64,000 nucleotides of DNA from Enterovibrio paralichthyis. Lineage in GTDB: Bacteria > Pseudomonadota > Gammaproteobacteria > Enterobacterales > Vibrionaceae. A program made the translations under genes and the position numbers. The stretch is from positions 1 to 64,000 of the forward strand of contig NZ_JAHUTS010000023.1 of NCBI RefSeq assembly GCF_019209835.1, written 5' to 3'. Below, in pieces: positions 42,968-57,358 of the stretch. Position 1 is the stretch's first letter; each line of letters opens with the position of its first letter. The notes under the pieces are model-generated. The model made no database searches, was not told where the DNA came from, and saw only the letters and a list, made by a program, of their open reading frames with translations.

Positions 42968-43600
42968 GTGACATCTGCAGTCGATATCGCCATGCTGGCG
43001 GTGTTTATCCCCACTTTCTTTTTTGTCTCTGTCACACCGGGTATGTGTATGACCCTAGCGATGACGTTGGGTATGAGTATTGGTGTTCGCCGCAGCCTTC
43101 ACATGATGTGGGGTGAGCTGATTGGTGTTGGTCTGGTGTCGCTGGCATCTGTCGTGGGTGTGGCGGCAATCATGCTGAACTATCCGGGGCTGTTCAACGT
43201 GCTCAAATATGTTGGCGGCGCGTACCTGTTTTATCTCGGCGTACAGATGTGGTTGTCTAAGGGCAAAATGGCCATTCCGGACGACCTTTCTGCTAAAGGG
43301 AATACATCCGCAATGACGCTGGCGATGCAGGGCTTTGTTACGGCGATTGCCAATCCGAAAGGGTGGGCGTTTATGGTTTCTCTGCTGCCGCCATTTATCA
43401 ATCCGCAGATGGAACTGGTGCCTCAGCTCTCGCTGCTAATCGGCATTATTCTGCTGACAGAATTTGGCTGTTTGCTGCTGTACGCAAGCGGTGGCCGTAC
43501 GCTGCGCCATTTCCTGCAAAAAAGCGGAAATGTAAAGATGATGAACCGGATTGCCGGGTCGTTGATGATGGGTGTCGGTGTTTGGCTGGCAATGGGCTAA
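42968..43600 (+). CDS. LysE-family translocator
   Basis: The 210-residue exporter has the family N-terminus (FFFVSVTPGMCMTLAMTLGMSIGVRRSL) and NPKGWAFMVSLLPPFI, with six helices. The GTG start at 42968 follows CCGGAG. It probably exports an amino acid of unknown identity. It is a separate unit from the TRAP genes and converges with the HD-GYP gene. Confidence 0.88.
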   Translation: MTSAVDIAMLAVFIPTFFFVSVTPGMCMTLAMTLGMSIGVRRSLHMMWGELIGVGLVSLASVVGVAAIMLNYPGLFNVLKYVGGAYLFYLGVQMWLSKGKMAIPDDLSAKGNTSAMTLAMQGFVTAIANPKGWAFMVSLLPPFINPQMELVPQLSLLIGIILLTEFGCLLLYASGGRTLRHFLQKSGNVKMMNRIAGSLMMGVGVWLAMG

Positions 43601-43610
43601 TCGCCCGGTT

Positions 43611-44711
43611 TTAGTCTTTGTAGGTCTCTGCGATGCGGATAAATTCGTGTTGGAGATCGAACATGATATCGACCAACAGGGGGTCGAAGTGCGATCCCCT
43701 GCCTTCGCGGATAATCGCAAACGCTTCGTCATTGGTCATCGCGGCCTTGTAAACCCGTTTACTCACCAGCGCATCAAACACGTCAGCTACCGCCATCAAG
43801 CGGGCACTGAGGGGAATATCTTCCCCGGCTAGACCTTGCGGATAGCCAGAGCCATCCCACTTTTCATGGTGGCCATAGGCAATTTCTTTTGCCGCGCTCA
43901 GGAACGGGTAGTTCGCGCCCACTTCCTCTTCTGCTTTCACAATTGCATCGTATCCCAACTTGGCGTGGGTTTTCATGATGTCGAATTCTTCTGCCGTCAG
44001 CTTGCCGGGCTTGAGCAAAATGGCATCCGGGATCCCTACTTTTCCGATGTCATGCAATGGCGCGGTTTTGAACACCATATTGATAAAGTCTGGTGTCACG
44101 ATATCCGGGTATTTGCCGCGAAGATAAAGCTGGTCGGCGAGGATTTTGACGTAGTACTGAGTGCGGACAATATGATTCCCGGTTTCCTGATCGCGGGTTT
44201 CCGCCAGACTTGCCAAAGCGTTAATGGTGACATCCTGGATGACGCTCAGCTCTTTGAGCCTGCGTTGTACTTCCGCTTCCAGAAACGCATTCTGATCGTG
44301 GAGGAAATCTTTGGAGGCTTTGTTCTCAAGGTGAATACGGATTCGCGCCATGGTGATCGGTGGGCTGAGAGGCTTTTTGATGTAATCGGCAGCGCCGACA
44401 GAAAAACCAAACTCTTGATCTTCGCCTTTGGATTTAGACGTGAGGAATATTACGGGAATGTCCTGACCATTTTTTTTGGCCTTTATCTGGCGACACACTT
44501 CATAGCCGTCCATGCCCGGCATGACGACGTCCAACAAGATCAAATCGATGGCAAACTTTTCAACGATTGCCAGCGCTGTCTGTCCATTGGTTGCCGCTTT
44601 CACCTCATAGTCGTCTTTCAGCATTTCGCTGACAAACACAAGGTTTTCAGGGGTGTCGTCGACAACCAAGATTGTAGCGCGCTTTTTTCCCTTGTTTTGC
44701 GGTGACACCAT
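43611..44711 (-). CDS. Response regulator with HD-GYP domain
   Basis: The 366-residue protein has an N-terminal receiver (VVDDTPENLVFVSEML, phospho-acceptor Asp60 in LLDVVMPGMDG, and a later Lys in YIKKPL), followed by an HD-GYP domain with GNHIVRTQ, HDIGKVGIPD and HHEKWDGSGYP. The catalytic metal-binding residues are present, so c-di-GMP phosphodiesterase activity is expected. It is divergent from a hybrid histidine kinase, its likely partner. Confidence 0.93.
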   Translation of the reverse strand: MVSPQNKGKKRATILVVDDTPENLVFVSEMLKDDYEVKAATNGQTALAIVEKFAIDLILLDVVMPGMDGYEVCRQIKAKKNGQDIPVIFLTSKSKGEDQEFGFSVGAADYIKKPLSPPITMARIRIHLENKASKDFLHDQNAFLEAEVQRRLKELSVIQDVTINALASLAETRDQETGNHIVRTQYYVKILADQLYLRGKYPDIVTPDFINMVFKTAPLHDIGKVGIPDAILLKPGKLTAEEFDIMKTHAKLGYDAIVKAEEEVGANYPFLSAAKEIAYGHHEKWDGSGYPQGLAGEDIPLSARLMAVADVFDALVSKRVYKAAMTNDEAFAIIREGRGSHFDPLLVDIMFDLQHEFIRIAETYKD

Positions 44712-44895
44712 TAACCGGATCCTGATTCACTTTTCACTTATTCAATCCTAGGTCTACTCTTACTAATGTTCCAATTATGAGTCGCATTATTTTAATTGAG
44801 ACATGCGGTTACGCGATACAGAGGCTTTCACAGATGAAGGCTGTCTGGTCAGTCGCGGTAATGCGGATGACTGAAGACAGACCACAGGTATCAGC

Positions 44896-47685
<2,790 letters not shown>

Positions 47686-47704
47686 GACGCAACTACGGAA
47701 ACAA

Positions 47705-47732
47705 AAAAGCCGATGCATTGCATCGGCTTTTG
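47705..47732. terminator. Bidirectional terminator between the hybrid kinase gene and pta
   Basis: AAAAGCCGATGC / GCATCGGCTTTT lies between the convergent stops, with A/T tracts on both sides. Confidence 0.9.
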
Positions 47733-47749
47733 TCATTTCAAAGCAGGAC

Positions 47750-49912
47750 TTAGATAGCCGCTGCTTCTGCGTCGTCAGCTTGTTTCGCCTGGATCGCAGT
47801 CAGTGCAACGGTGTAAACGATATCGTCTACCAGTGCACCGCGTGACAGGTCGTTAACAGGCTTACGCATGCCTTGCAGCATTGGACCGATTGAAACCAGA
47901 TCCGCTGAACGCTGTACCGCTTTGTAAGTGGTGTTACCGGTGTTCAGGTCTGGGAATACGAATACGGTCGCTTTACCTGCTACTGGAGAGTTTGGTGCTT
48001 TAGAAGCAGCAACGTTTTCCATGATAGCGGCGTCGTACTGCAGAGGACCGTCGATCATCAGATCAGGACGTTTCTGCTGAGCAATCAGTGTCGCTTCACG
48101 TACTTTCTCAACGTCTGCACCCTGACCAGAAGTACCGGTAGAGTAAGAGATCATTGCAACACGTGGCTCGATGCCGAATGCTTTCGCTGAATCTGCAGAT
48201 TGGATGGCGATTTCAGCCAGTTGCTCTGCGTTTGGATCTGGGTTGATCGCACAGTCACCGTAAACCAGAACCTGGTCAGGCAGCAGCATGAAGAACACAG
48301 AAGACACCAGAGACGCGTTTGGCGCAGTCTTGATGATTTGCAGTGGCGGACGGATGGTGTTTGCTGTGGTGTGAACCGCACCAGAAACCAGACCGTGAAC
48401 TTCGTTCGCTTCCAACATCATAGTACCCAGTACTACGGTGTCTTCCAGTTGCTCACGCGCAACCACTTCGGTCATACCCTTGCTCTTACGCAGCTCAACC
48501 AGACGCGCAACGTATTGCTCGCGAACTGCAGCAGGATCGATGATAGTAACGCCAGCGCCCAGAACCACGCCTTGTTGCTCAGCAACACGCTTGATTTCTT
48601 CTGGGTTACCCAGCAGCACACATTCCGCAATTTTACGCTCAGCACAGATTGCTGCCGCTTTAACGGTACGTGGCTCATCACCTTCAGGCAGAACGATACG
48701 CTTAGCCGCTTTACGTGCCAGCTCAGTCAGCTGGTAACGGAATGCTGGTGGGCTCAGGCGACGCTCACGCGCTGCACCTTCAGACAGAGACTCAACCCAG
48801 TTACCATCAACATTTGATGCAACGTGGTTTTGAACGAATTCAACACGCTCTTTGTCGTCTGCAGGTACTTCCAGGCTGAAGCTTTGCAGGTTCAGGGAAG
48901 TCTGCCAAGTGTTACCTTGGGTAGTGAATACTGGCAGGCCAGATTCGAATGCGCGTTGGCACAGACCTTTCAGTTCTTCTGGAATGCTGTAGCCGCCAGT
49001 CAGCAGCAGGGCACCGATTTCCAGGCCGTTCATCGCTGCCAAACAGGCTGCAACGATAACGTCAGGACGGTCAGCAGAAGTTACCAGCAGAGAGCCTGCG
49101 CGGAAGTGTTCAACCATGTTAGGGATTGAACGCGCACAGAAAGTGATGCTCTTGATACGACGGGTGTTGATTTCACCTTCGTTTATCACTTCAGCGTTTA
49201 GGTGCTTCGCCAGATCGCTCGCACGCGTTGCGATCAGCTCAATGCTCCATGGCACGCAACCCAGTACGCGGATAGGGCTGGAGTTGAAGATCTCCATCAC
49301 TTCTACGTTGCTGGTTTTTGCTGCGTTCGCATCATCAAAGATGTCAGACAGGTCTGGACGGGTGCGGCCTTGCTCATCCACAGGCGCGCCGTGTTTGTTG
49401 ATGATAACGCCAGCGATGTTCGGGTTCTTGCTACCACCGAAGTTAGATACTGCTACCTCAATGCGCTCTTTCAGTTGCGCTGGGTTGTCAGTACCTGGAG
49501 TGGTGACGAACACGATTTCCGCATCCAGAGTCTTCGCGATTTCGTAGTTAACTTGGTTCGCGAATGGGTGGTTGCGGGTAGGTACCAGACCTTCAATCAG
49601 CGCCACTTCTGCATCAGCAGTTGCGTCTTTAAAGCGGGCGATGATTTCTTCCATCAGCACGTCAGCTTGATCAGTACGGATCAGTGCTTCAGCGTTTGCC
49701 ATGGTCAGTGGCTCTGCCACTTTCATGTCGCTGTTTGCTTCAATGATGGTTGTAGTCAGGTCAGGCTGGTTACCGCCGTGGCGAGGCTGGGCGATAGGCT
49801 TGAAAAATGAGACGCGAAGGCCCTTTTGTTCCATCGCACGCAGTACGCCAAGGCTGACGCTGGTCAGGCCGACACCTGTGCCGATTGGAATGAGCATAAT
49901 AGTACGGGACAC
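47750..49912 (-). CDS. pta: Phosphate acetyltransferase
   Basis: Pta interconverts acetyl-CoA and acetyl phosphate. The 720-residue protein is the long enterobacterial type: an N-terminal P-loop-like domain (SRTIMLIPIGTGVGLTSVSLG), a central DRTGG domain and a C-terminal catalytic domain (KRIVLPEGDEPRTVKAA, MLLPDQVLVYGDCAINPDPNAEQLAEIAI, STGTSGQGADVEKV). It follows ackA by about 145 bases with a hairpin between them. Confidence 0.97.
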   Translation of the reverse strand: MSRTIMLIPIGTGVGLTSVSLGVLRAMEQKGLRVSFFKPIAQPRHGGNQPDLTTTIIEANSDMKVAEPLTMANAEALIRTDQADVLMEEIIARFKDATADAEVALIEGLVPTRNHPFANQVNYEIAKTLDAEIVFVTTPGTDNPAQLKERIEVAVSNFGGSKNPNIAGVIINKHGAPVDEQGRTRPDLSDIFDDANAAKTSNVEVMEIFNSSPIRVLGCVPWSIELIATRASDLAKHLNAEVINEGEINTRRIKSITFCARSIPNMVEHFRAGSLLVTSADRPDVIVAACLAAMNGLEIGALLLTGGYSIPEELKGLCQRAFESGLPVFTTQGNTWQTSLNLQSFSLEVPADDKERVEFVQNHVASNVDGNWVESLSEGAARERRLSPPAFRYQLTELARKAAKRIVLPEGDEPRTVKAAAICAERKIAECVLLGNPEEIKRVAEQQGVVLGAGVTIIDPAAVREQYVARLVELRKSKGMTEVVAREQLEDTVVLGTMMLEANEVHGLVSGAVHTTANTIRPPLQIIKTAPNASLVSSVFFMLLPDQVLVYGDCAINPDPNAEQLAEIAIQSADSAKAFGIEPRVAMISYSTGTSGQGADVEKVREATLIAQQKRPDLMIDGPLQYDAAIMENVAASKAPNSPVAGKATVFVFPDLNTGNTTYKAVQRSADLVSIGPMLQGMRKPVNDLSRGALVDDIVYTVALTAIQAKQADDAEAAAI

Positions 49913-50008
49913 GCTTGATTCCTCTTTACTATGTAAGATGCAAAACCCGCGTGAGCAGGTTTTGGTCAGTATTCAGTTTGGCTGTTAAGGGTATAACTTT
50001 GCCAAATT

Positions 50009-50035
50009 GAAACGGCTGATCTCATTGATCAGCCG
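50009..50035 (-). terminator. Hairpin between ackA and pta
   Basis: CGGCTGATC / GATCAGCCG with a five-base loop. The T run on the minus strand is short, so it is probably a partial terminator or attenuator. Confidence 0.55.
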
Positions 50036-50056
50036 CATGTTTGCATCAAATGGCGA

Positions 50057-51253
50057 TTAGATTTCAGCCAGACGTGCAGTGTCTTGTGCGATAACCAGCT
50101 CTTCGTTAGTAGAGATAACCATCGCTGGAACACGGCTGTTATCAGTAGTGATAACGCCTTCGCCGCCGAAGCGAGCTTTCAGGTTGCGCTCTTGGTCAAC
50201 TTCAACACCCAGCAGACCCAGACGGTTCAGAACCAGCTCACGGATTGGGCCAGAGTTCTCACCGATACCGCCAGTGAACACGATCGCGTCCAGACGGCCG
50301 TCCAGGCACGCAGTGTAACCAGCAACGTATTTCGCCAGACGGTGGCAGAATACGTCCATTGCGCGAGTCGCTTCTTCTTTAGAGCCGTAGTTGTCTTCAA
50401 CGAAACGGCAGTCAGAAGTCACTTCAGTCAGACCCATCAGGCCAGACTCTTTGGTCAGCATGTTGTTGATTTGCTCAACGCTGTAACCCAGTGCATCGTG
50501 CAGGTGGAAGATGATTGCTGGATCCAGGTCACCAGAACGGGTACCCATTACCAGACCTTCAAGCGGCGTCATACCCATAGAAGTGTCTACAGATTTACCG
50601 TTCTTGATTGCACATACAGATGCGCCGTTACCCAGGTGACAGTTGATGATGTTCAGTTCTTCAACTGGCTTGCCAAGTTGTGCAGCTGCTTCTTGAGCGA
50701 TGAAATAGTGAGAAGTACCGTGCATGCCGTAACGACGGATACCGTTCTCTTTGTACAGCTTGTATGGCAGTGCGTACAGGAACGCTTCTTCAGGCATAGT
50801 CTGGTGGAACGCAGTGTCGAATACCGCTACGTTTTTCAGGTTAGGGAACGCAGCTTTAGCCGCTTCGATACCTACCAGGTGCGCAGGGTTGTGCAGAGGT
50901 GCGAAGCTAGAAGCGTCTTCGATACCTTTCAGTACTGTGTCACAGATCAGTGCAGACTTAGTGAACTGCTCGCCGCCGTGAACTACACGGTGACCGATTG
51001 CGCCCAGGTTTTCTGCCAGTTCTGGTTTAGAAGCCAGAATGGTGTCAACGATGAAGCTCAGTGCTTCTTTGTGTGCAGCACCTTCGCCCAGTTGAGCTTC
51101 GTGTTTGCCGTCCATTTTCCACTTAATGCGAGCTTCTGGCAGGTGCAGACACTCAGCCAGACCAGACAGGTGCTCATCACCTGATTGTGCGTCGATGATA
51201 GCGAACTTCAGCGAAGAGCTGCCGCAGTTAAGAACAAGAACCAGCTTAGACAT
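50057..51253 (-). CDS. ackA: Acetate kinase
   Basis: AckA makes ATP and acetate from acetyl phosphate. The 398-residue protein has the ASKHA-fold signatures VLNCGSSSLKFAIID, HRVVHGGEQF, CHLGNGASVCAIKNGKSVDTSMG and FTGGIGENSG. The region 51254-51751 (498 bases) between it and yfbV holds no gene I can support, and must carry both divergent promoters. Confidence 0.97.
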   Translation of the reverse strand: MSKLVLVLNCGSSSLKFAIIDAQSGDEHLSGLAECLHLPEARIKWKMDGKHEAQLGEGAAHKEALSFIVDTILASKPELAENLGAIGHRVVHGGEQFTKSALICDTVLKGIEDASSFAPLHNPAHLVGIEAAKAAFPNLKNVAVFDTAFHQTMPEEAFLYALPYKLYKENGIRRYGMHGTSHYFIAQEAAAQLGKPVEELNIINCHLGNGASVCAIKNGKSVDTSMGMTPLEGLVMGTRSGDLDPAIIFHLHDALGYSVEQINNMLTKESGLMGLTEVTSDCRFVEDNYGSKEEATRAMDVFCHRLAKYVAGYTACLDGRLDAIVFTGGIGENSGPIRELVLNRLGLLGVEVDQERNLKARFGGEGVITTDNSRVPAMVISTNEELVIAQDTARLAEI

Positions 51254-51751
51254 TTGAGACTACCTATTCGTGTAAAGTAGATGGTGTTAACTAATCGGAG
51301 AAGGATAGTTGATGGAAATCACACTAACCGTCTCTTAAAAAGCATTTAGCAAAATTTGTCGCGGAATAGATACATCGCTCATCGGTCCATGATAGATACC
51401 AGCTCGTACGCCTATCAGATTTCAAAAAATCTGTAACACGCCTGATCGAATTCAGGTCATGTGTACGTAACCGGATATGCAACGAAAAACGCCAGACAGA
51501 CTCACCTTCACGCAAGCCGACTAGGCGGTTTGTTGCGCTGCTGGCCATCCATTTGGCGTTTCAGTGGTTGCGAGATAATCAAATCCGAGCAACAATTGAT
51601 TTAGGTCGGCTAAGTCTAGCGATACTTGCGTCAGATAACAAAAATTTTTGAGTCATTCTTGATTTGAATTAATGTTTCTCAACTTTATTTTAACGGTTGC
51701 AGCAAGTTTTTAGCCGATGATACAGTGACATCGCTGAGAGGTATGCGCCAT

Positions 51752-52201
51752 ATGAGTGATAAAAATATTTGGGATTCGTTCCGTGATGGGCAGAAGTACA
51801 TGGCGGAATGGCCAGTGCGCAAAGAGCTCGCGGCAATGTTCCCTGAAAACCGTGTAATCCGTGCAACCCAGTTTGCGATTAAAGTGATGCCAGCTATCGC
51901 TGTGATCAGCGTGCTGATGCAAATGGCATTCAACAATCAATCTGGCTTGCCACAGGCGATGATTATCGCACTGTTCGCACTTAGCCTTCCTTTGCAGGGG
52001 CTATGGTGGTTAGGCAAGCGACGCGATACCCAACTGCCTCCTGCGCTGGCTGGCTGGTATCGTGAACTGCATGAAAAGATCGTCAGCGAAGGCGGAGCCA
52101 TGCAACCAGTGAAAAACCGCCCGCGCTACAAAGAGCTGGCACAAACACTGAACCGCGCTTTTAAACAGCTCGACAAAAGTTCTCTGGAACGCTGGTTTTA
52201 A
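51752..52201 (+). CDS. yfbV: UPF0208 membrane protein YfbV
   Basis: The 149-residue protein matches YfbV (151 residues in E. coli): SFRDGQKYMAEWPVRKELAAMFPENRV, two central hydrophobic segments and LPLQGLWWLGKR. YfbV has been reported to help insulate chromosome macrodomains (Ter) in E. coli. The ATG at 51752 is chosen because GAGAGG lies 10 bases before it; 51725 and 51743 are in frame but badly placed. It stands beside ackA, as in E. coli. Confidence 0.92.
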   Translation: MSDKNIWDSFRDGQKYMAEWPVRKELAAMFPENRVIRATQFAIKVMPAIAVISVLMQMAFNNQSGLPQAMIIALFALSLPLQGLWWLGKRRDTQLPPALAGWYRELHEKIVSEGGAMQPVKNRPRYKELAQTLNRAFKQLDKSSLERWF

Positions 52202-52218
52202 TTGCTGCACTGATAGAG

Positions 52219-52249
52219 AAACGCCCCGCAAATGCCGGGGCGTTTTGTT
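52219..52249. terminator. Bidirectional terminator between yfbV and batD
   Basis: AAACGCCCCGCA and TGCCGGGGCGTTT form a stem between the convergent stops, with T runs in both directions. Confidence 0.9.
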
Positions 52250-52265
52250 TTTCAGCCGCACCTAA

Positions 52266-53933
52266 TCAGGACAGTTCACGTAACCGTGTTTGGCGACTGT
52301 CGCTTTTCTTTACCTTCCCTGCCTTTGCCAGCAACTGTAACAGCCTTGTGTTTTGCCAAGGTGTCGCAGACGGGCTGTAACGGCTTGCCATCATAGCAGC
52401 AACTTCTTGCTCAATCTCTCCATTCAGCGCAGAGGGCAACAATGTCCTGTCCCATGCACGAAGCGCTGCAGCCACTTTAACGGTGTCATTCGATTTCACG
52501 GCATCAATCAATGCCTGAAGCGAATTAGACGTGGCGATCCCAGTAGGGTTTCCAGACGTAACCTCAGCGGATGCTGGGCGCTTGCGGATATACAGCACCA
52601 GCGTGCCCAGCCAAAGCAGCGCAAATGCAGCGGTTGTCCAGGGCCAGAATCCGGCATCAGAGACGACTGTGGTTGAACCGTTTGCTGTGGCTGCAGATTC
52701 AGGCGTAACAGGCGCTGAGGCATCAGGTGTTGGCATGACTGGCGCTTGTGTCGCGCTGCCTGGTTTCACCGTCAAATCCAGTCCTGCCAGTTCACTGGTT
52801 TGTTGCTCGCCACTTTCCGTGTTGAACCAGTTAATGCTGAGCGCAGGCAAAGTGATCTTTCCGGTTTCGCGCGGAATGATGACCTGTTTCACCGTCATGA
52901 TGGTGGAATCACCATCACGGCTGTATACCGGTTTGTCGGCATACACGCGCACACTTTGCGGATAGTCAATCGCCAGATCCGGCATCGCGCTTTGCTCAAT
53001 ATTCTTGATTTTCAGCGTGATCTCGCGGTTTATCGCTTCCCCGACTTCCACGTCAAGCGGCTCAGAAAGGGCATCAGGCTGCCAGCTTTGGGCGAGTTCA
53101 AGCTTCGGCGTTGGTAACCAAAGTCCCTGATAACCCACCGGTTTATCTTTGATGTTCAGGGTGACATTTTTTGCTTCCCGGCTGATGGGGACGCCAAGAG
53201 ACGGGCCCCAGCCACTGCTGCCTTTCACTTCTGTACCGCTGAAAACCGCACCGTTGAGCGTCAATTCACCGGCCTTGGTCGGCGTAATTTGATACAGACG
53301 GCTGATCACAATGTAGCGACGGCCATTCAGCACCGCTTCCGCCTGCACATCTTCACCCACCTGTTTGACGTCCAGCCCTTCACCGGAGGGCGCCTTCAGG
53401 GTTGGGGAGTCAAGCTGGGTGCCGATCATCAGCCGGACACGGTAGTTGAATGTTTCGCCTATATAACCTTCATGGCGGTCAAGGGAGGCTGTCACTTTGA
53501 CGGCACTGTCATCCAGCGCATTGCCTTTTTCCCCAGCATCCAGCACGCGGATGGAAATGGGCTCGGTATTCATTCCCTCAATATCAAGGCTTGGCAGGGT
53601 ATAGGTGCCGGTTTTCTTCGCTGCGACAGCGATACGCCAGACGGTGCTGCGGCTCATGCTGCCATTGATGATTGAGGTGCTGTTGCTGATACTTGGCCGG
53701 CCGTAGATAAAATCTTTGTCCAATGGTGATAAGTCCAAAGCATCGTTGCCGACACTGTCATCGACTGAGATGGTGAGCTGGAACGCATCGCCAACGGGCA
53801 CCACATTTTGTGACACCGTTGCGACGGCAGACGCCGCGAACGAGAGTCCGGAAACCAGCATCAGCGACAGGCCAAGCAGTGCCGACACAGCGCGGCGTAA
53901 AACGGAAGTGGATGTTAAACGTGTCATTTTCAT
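52266..53933 (-). CDS. BatD (oxygen-tolerance) protein
   Basis: The BatD-family protein has a signal peptide (VLRRAVSALLGLSLMLVSGLSFA), beta-rich extracytoplasmic repeats (HEGYIGETFNYRVRLMIGTQL) and one C-terminal transmembrane helix (FWPWTTAAFALLWLGTLVLYIRK) before a cytoplasmic tail. Start 53933 (MKMTRL) or 53927 (MTRL) is used; the frame is open to 54005 but that segment overlaps the previous gene. It is last in the moxR-bat operon. Bat proteins are linked to aerotolerance and stress at the envelope, with unclear mechanism. Confidence 0.88.
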   Translation of the reverse strand: MKMTRLTSTSVLRRAVSALLGLSLMLVSGLSFAASAVATVSQNVVPVGDAFQLTISVDDSVGNDALDLSPLDKDFIYGRPSISNSTSIINGSMSRSTVWRIAVAAKKTGTYTLPSLDIEGMNTEPISIRVLDAGEKGNALDDSAVKVTASLDRHEGYIGETFNYRVRLMIGTQLDSPTLKAPSGEGLDVKQVGEDVQAEAVLNGRRYIVISRLYQITPTKAGELTLNGAVFSGTEVKGSSGWGPSLGVPISREAKNVTLNIKDKPVGYQGLWLPTPKLELAQSWQPDALSEPLDVEVGEAINREITLKIKNIEQSAMPDLAIDYPQSVRVYADKPVYSRDGDSTIMTVKQVIIPRETGKITLPALSINWFNTESGEQQTSELAGLDLTVKPGSATQAPVMPTPDASAPVTPESAATANGSTTVVSDAGFWPWTTAAFALLWLGTLVLYIRKRPASAEVTSGNPTGIATSNSLQALIDAVKSNDTVKVAAALRAWDRTLLPSALNGEIEQEVAAMMASRYSPSATPWQNTRLLQLLAKAGKVKKSDSRQTRLRELS

Positions 53934-53940
53934 TGTTCGT

Positions 53941-55888
<1,948 letters not shown>

Positions 55889-55896
<8 letters not shown>

Positions 55897-56854
55897 TGCG
55901 TCTCCTAATGACGGCAATCAGTGCCGACAACAACAGGGCTAACGCCAGTGGATAGCGGAACATTTCATCGCGTGGACGCCAGGTTTGCTGAACGGTAGAG
56001 ATAGGCTCCAGCTGATCGATGATCTGGTAAATTTTCTCAAGCTCCTCAGGATTACGGGCACGGAAATACTCGCCGCCCGTGGTTTTGGCGATGGCGGTCA
56101 GAGTGCGTTCATCCAAATCCTGTGAAGGATTAACGATGCGTGAACCAAACAGGCTTCGCTGGCGCATCTGCTCTGCACCCACGCCCACGGTGTAAATTGT
56201 CACACCGTACTCTTTGGCCAATTTGGCCGCTTCCAGCGGATCAATCACACCTGCAGTGTTGGCACCGTCGCTGAGCAAAATGATCACACGCTGCGGCGCC
56301 TTGCTGTCAATAAAGGTTTTGGTGGCGACACCAAGCCCTTCGCCGATAGCAGTCTGCTGGCCTATCAAACCCAACACCGCACGCTCCAGTTGCTGCGAAA
56401 CCGTGTTTCTGTCAAGCGTCAGCGGCGTTTGCAGATAGCCGTGGTCAGCAAACAGCACCAAGCCGAGACGATCGCCTTCGCGCTTGCCGATAAAATCTGA
56501 CAGCACATGTTTGACCGCATCCAGACGGTTAATCGTTCCGCCGCTAGGCAGTTGCATGTCTTCCATTTCCATTGAGCCGGAAAGGTCGACGGCCAGCATC
56601 ATGTCGCGGTGCTCAGGCTGGATTTGGATCGGATCGCCATACCAGACTGGACGTGCCAGCGCAGTCACCAGACTTATCCAAAATAGCGTCATCAGGACAT
56701 AGCGCATCTTGCTGCCAGTCTGCTTTCCGCCCAGCCCTTGTGGCAATTTCGGCAGGTGAATAGCAGCCGGGCGCGGAATAGGCCGTGCGAAACGCCAGAC
56801 CAACCAGGGCAGTGGCAACAGGGCAAACGCCCACCACCAGACAAACTCAAACAT
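55889..56854 (-). CDS. BatA-type VWA protein
   Basis: The 321-residue protein has an N-terminal membrane segment (FEFVWWWAFALLPLPWLVWRF), a von Willebrand A domain with intact MIDAS (LAVDLSGSMEMED and later LLSDGANTAGV) and a C-terminal helix. It overlaps both neighbours, at its 5' end the DUF4381 gene and at its 3' end the BatB/C gene. VWA proteins in MoxR operons probably act as adaptors for the AAA+ ATPase. Confidence 0.91.
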
Positions 56855-57356
56855 GGCGCGCCTCCGCTTTTGACGAAGACGGTACTGATTGGGCTTTTGC
56901 CGGAATGGCCTGTTTCAGCCAGCGAGCTGCCATTGCTTTGGCCTGTGCCAGTTCGGCATCGGTGTTAGGCACATTGGAAAACGCGCCGTTCAGCCAAAGC
57001 GCTGATTCACTGCCAAAGCCTTGTTGGGCGGCAGGCAACTGGCTGTCGAGAAAAGCCAGCCAGCGCTCACCGGTCAGCCCGGCTACCTGTTCACGCGGGT
57101 AATAGCTCAAGGCCGCGCGTTTCAGCAGGGCGTTGATGTCTGCCACCGACGTGGCCGCGTTCAATGCAGACAAGGCTTCCTGACGGGCAGCGAGACGGTA
57201 GTTTCTCAGGCGCAGCCAGTGGACGGTGAGCAGCAGGGCGATAAGCACGGCGGCAATCACCAGCCACCATCCCCACGCCAGCGGCCAGAGCCCTGGTGCC
57301 TGTTGAAGATGAATATCTGCCAGTGGCAGAGCAGGTGTAGACACACTGTTTGCCAT
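56847..57356 (-). CDS. DUF4381 membrane protein
   Basis: The 169-residue protein has one transmembrane helix near residues 25-50 (PLAWGWWLVIAAVLIALLLTVHWLRLR) and a cytoplasmic helical domain (ALSYYPREQVAGLTGERWLAFLDSQL). It matches DUF4381, regularly found between DUF58 and BatA genes. It overlaps batA by eight bases. Function is unknown. Confidence 0.87.
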   Translation of the reverse strand: MANSVSTPALPLADIHLQQAPGLWPLAWGWWLVIAAVLIALLLTVHWLRLRNYRLAARQEALSALNAATSVADINALLKRAALSYYPREQVAGLTGERWLAFLDSQLPAAQQGFGSESALWLNGAFSNVPNTDAELAQAKAMAARWLKQAIPAKAQSVPSSSKAEARHV

Positions 57357-57358
57357 GG

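Noticed and set aside
43836..44705. 289-codon plus-strand ORF
   Set aside because: Antisense to the HD-GYP regulator; no motifs.
50084..51184. 366-codon plus-strand ORF
   Set aside because: Antisense to ackA.
51324..51548. 74-codon minus-strand ORF in the ackA-yfbV gap
   Set aside because: No ribosome site and no recognisable motif.
51659..51672. FNR-like half match TTGATTTGAATTAA
   Set aside because: One half-site fits, the other has a mismatch, and it is far from ackA. Too weak to list.
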